From a virus: DNA of 48,305 bases. The stretch lies in the IMG/VR virus record IMGVR_UViG_3300046736_000012, positions 1 to 48,305 of that record, one strand, 5' to 3'. Numbering within the stretch: position 1 is the first letter of the stretch; each line of letters starts with the position of its first letter. The notes under the pieces were generated by a model. The model was not told the origin of the DNA. It searched no databases and saw only the letters and a list, made by a program, of their open reading frames with translations. Shown piece by piece: positions 48,181 to 48,305 of the stretch. The position numbers and the translations under genes are program-made.

Positions 48181-48305
48181 GCGCTTTCCCCGTGGTCCGC
48201 CGCGCTTTCCCCGTGGTCCGCCGATTAATGCCGGGTTTCTTAACCGACTAGATTGGTCGTGTATCGGCTCGGCTCGGCTCGGCTCGGCTCAAATTACAAA
48301 CGCGT
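48181..48305. repeat. Right copy of 125-bp terminal direct repeat
   Basis: Identical to 1-125, including the duplicated 21-base unit (48181-48222) and the five CGGCT units. If the genome is circular or permuted, this is assembly overlap. Confidence 0.95.

Noticed and set aside
1-48305. Integrase, repressor or attachment site indicating lysogeny
   Set aside because: No recombinase motif was found, and the only clear helix-turn-helix in a large protein lacks a phage repressor layout.
1-48305. Phage-encoded RNA polymerase as in classic T7 relatives
   Set aside because: No gene of about 800-900 residues with polymerase motifs other than the DNA polymerase is present; the three large unassigned proteins look like ejection proteins.

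Overview
The window looks like a complete or nearly complete genome of a tailed double-stranded DNA phage with a short, T7-like tail (podovirus body plan). The same 125 bases stand at both ends (1-125 and 48181-48305), so it is either a linear genome with short direct terminal repeats or a circular or permuted genome whose contig ends overlap. The unique length is about 48.18 kb. The host is probably a Gram-negative proteobacterium: there is a GH19-type endolysin, proteins with Sec signals, and a DUF3309 protein, a family common in Alpha- and Betaproteobacteria. The species cannot be read from the sequence. No integrase, clear repressor, tRNA gene or single-subunit RNA polymerase was found. 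This suggests a virulent phage that uses host RNA polymerase; promoter-like TTGACA elements in the early region agree with that.

Layout. (1) 126-6325, plus strand: many short early genes of unknown function, three with zinc-ribbon cysteines, plus a 440-residue proline-rich protein with a C-terminal helix-turn-helix. Strong terminators lie at 1950-1989 and 2707-2749. (2) 6306-16289, plus strand: replication and recombination genes, namely a RuvC-like resolvase, SNF2 helicase, DUF2800 nuclease, DUF2815 ssDNA-binding protein, family A DNA polymerase and a primase-polymerase/helicase. A small Acb2/Tad1-like protein, a possible anti-defence sponge, sits just before the polymerase. (3) 16402-41068, minus strand: one long late block. 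In transcription order it holds a small glycine-rich head protein, portal, Bbp19-like protein, scaffold, two paralogous small proteins, major capsid, tail tubular A and B, gp13/gp14-like core proteins, three giant ejection proteins, a collagen-like fibre, and a lysis cassette of overlapping tiny genes (holin, 26-residue membrane peptide, endolysin, glycine-rich secreted protein, DUF3309 and others). (4) 41141-43302, plus strand: large terminase, a small protein and the small terminase, divergent from the portal block. (5) 43303-44655: a 1.35 kb region without convincing genes, AT-rich in its first part, carrying 26-bp-phased repeats, palindromes and predicted RNA structure; it is a candidate origin or control region. 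(6) 44656-48060, plus strand: a three-gene module with a DUF3150-like protein, a MoxR-type AAA+ ATPase and a metallopeptidase-VWA protein. Its genes share the same translation leader, and TTCG-capped hairpins separate them. It ends at a strong terminator before the terminal repeat.

The right-end MoxR/VWA/DUF3150 module is the best candidate for an undescribed system. It looks like a complete AAA+ chaperone/metal-insertion machine carried by a phage, next to the likely origin and joined through the genome ends to the early region. Other notable points are about 75 copies of the palindrome ACGCGT (by eye), a tail nozzle with inserted discoidin-like carbohydrate-binding domains, and an ejection protein with two different peptidoglycan-cleaving domains.
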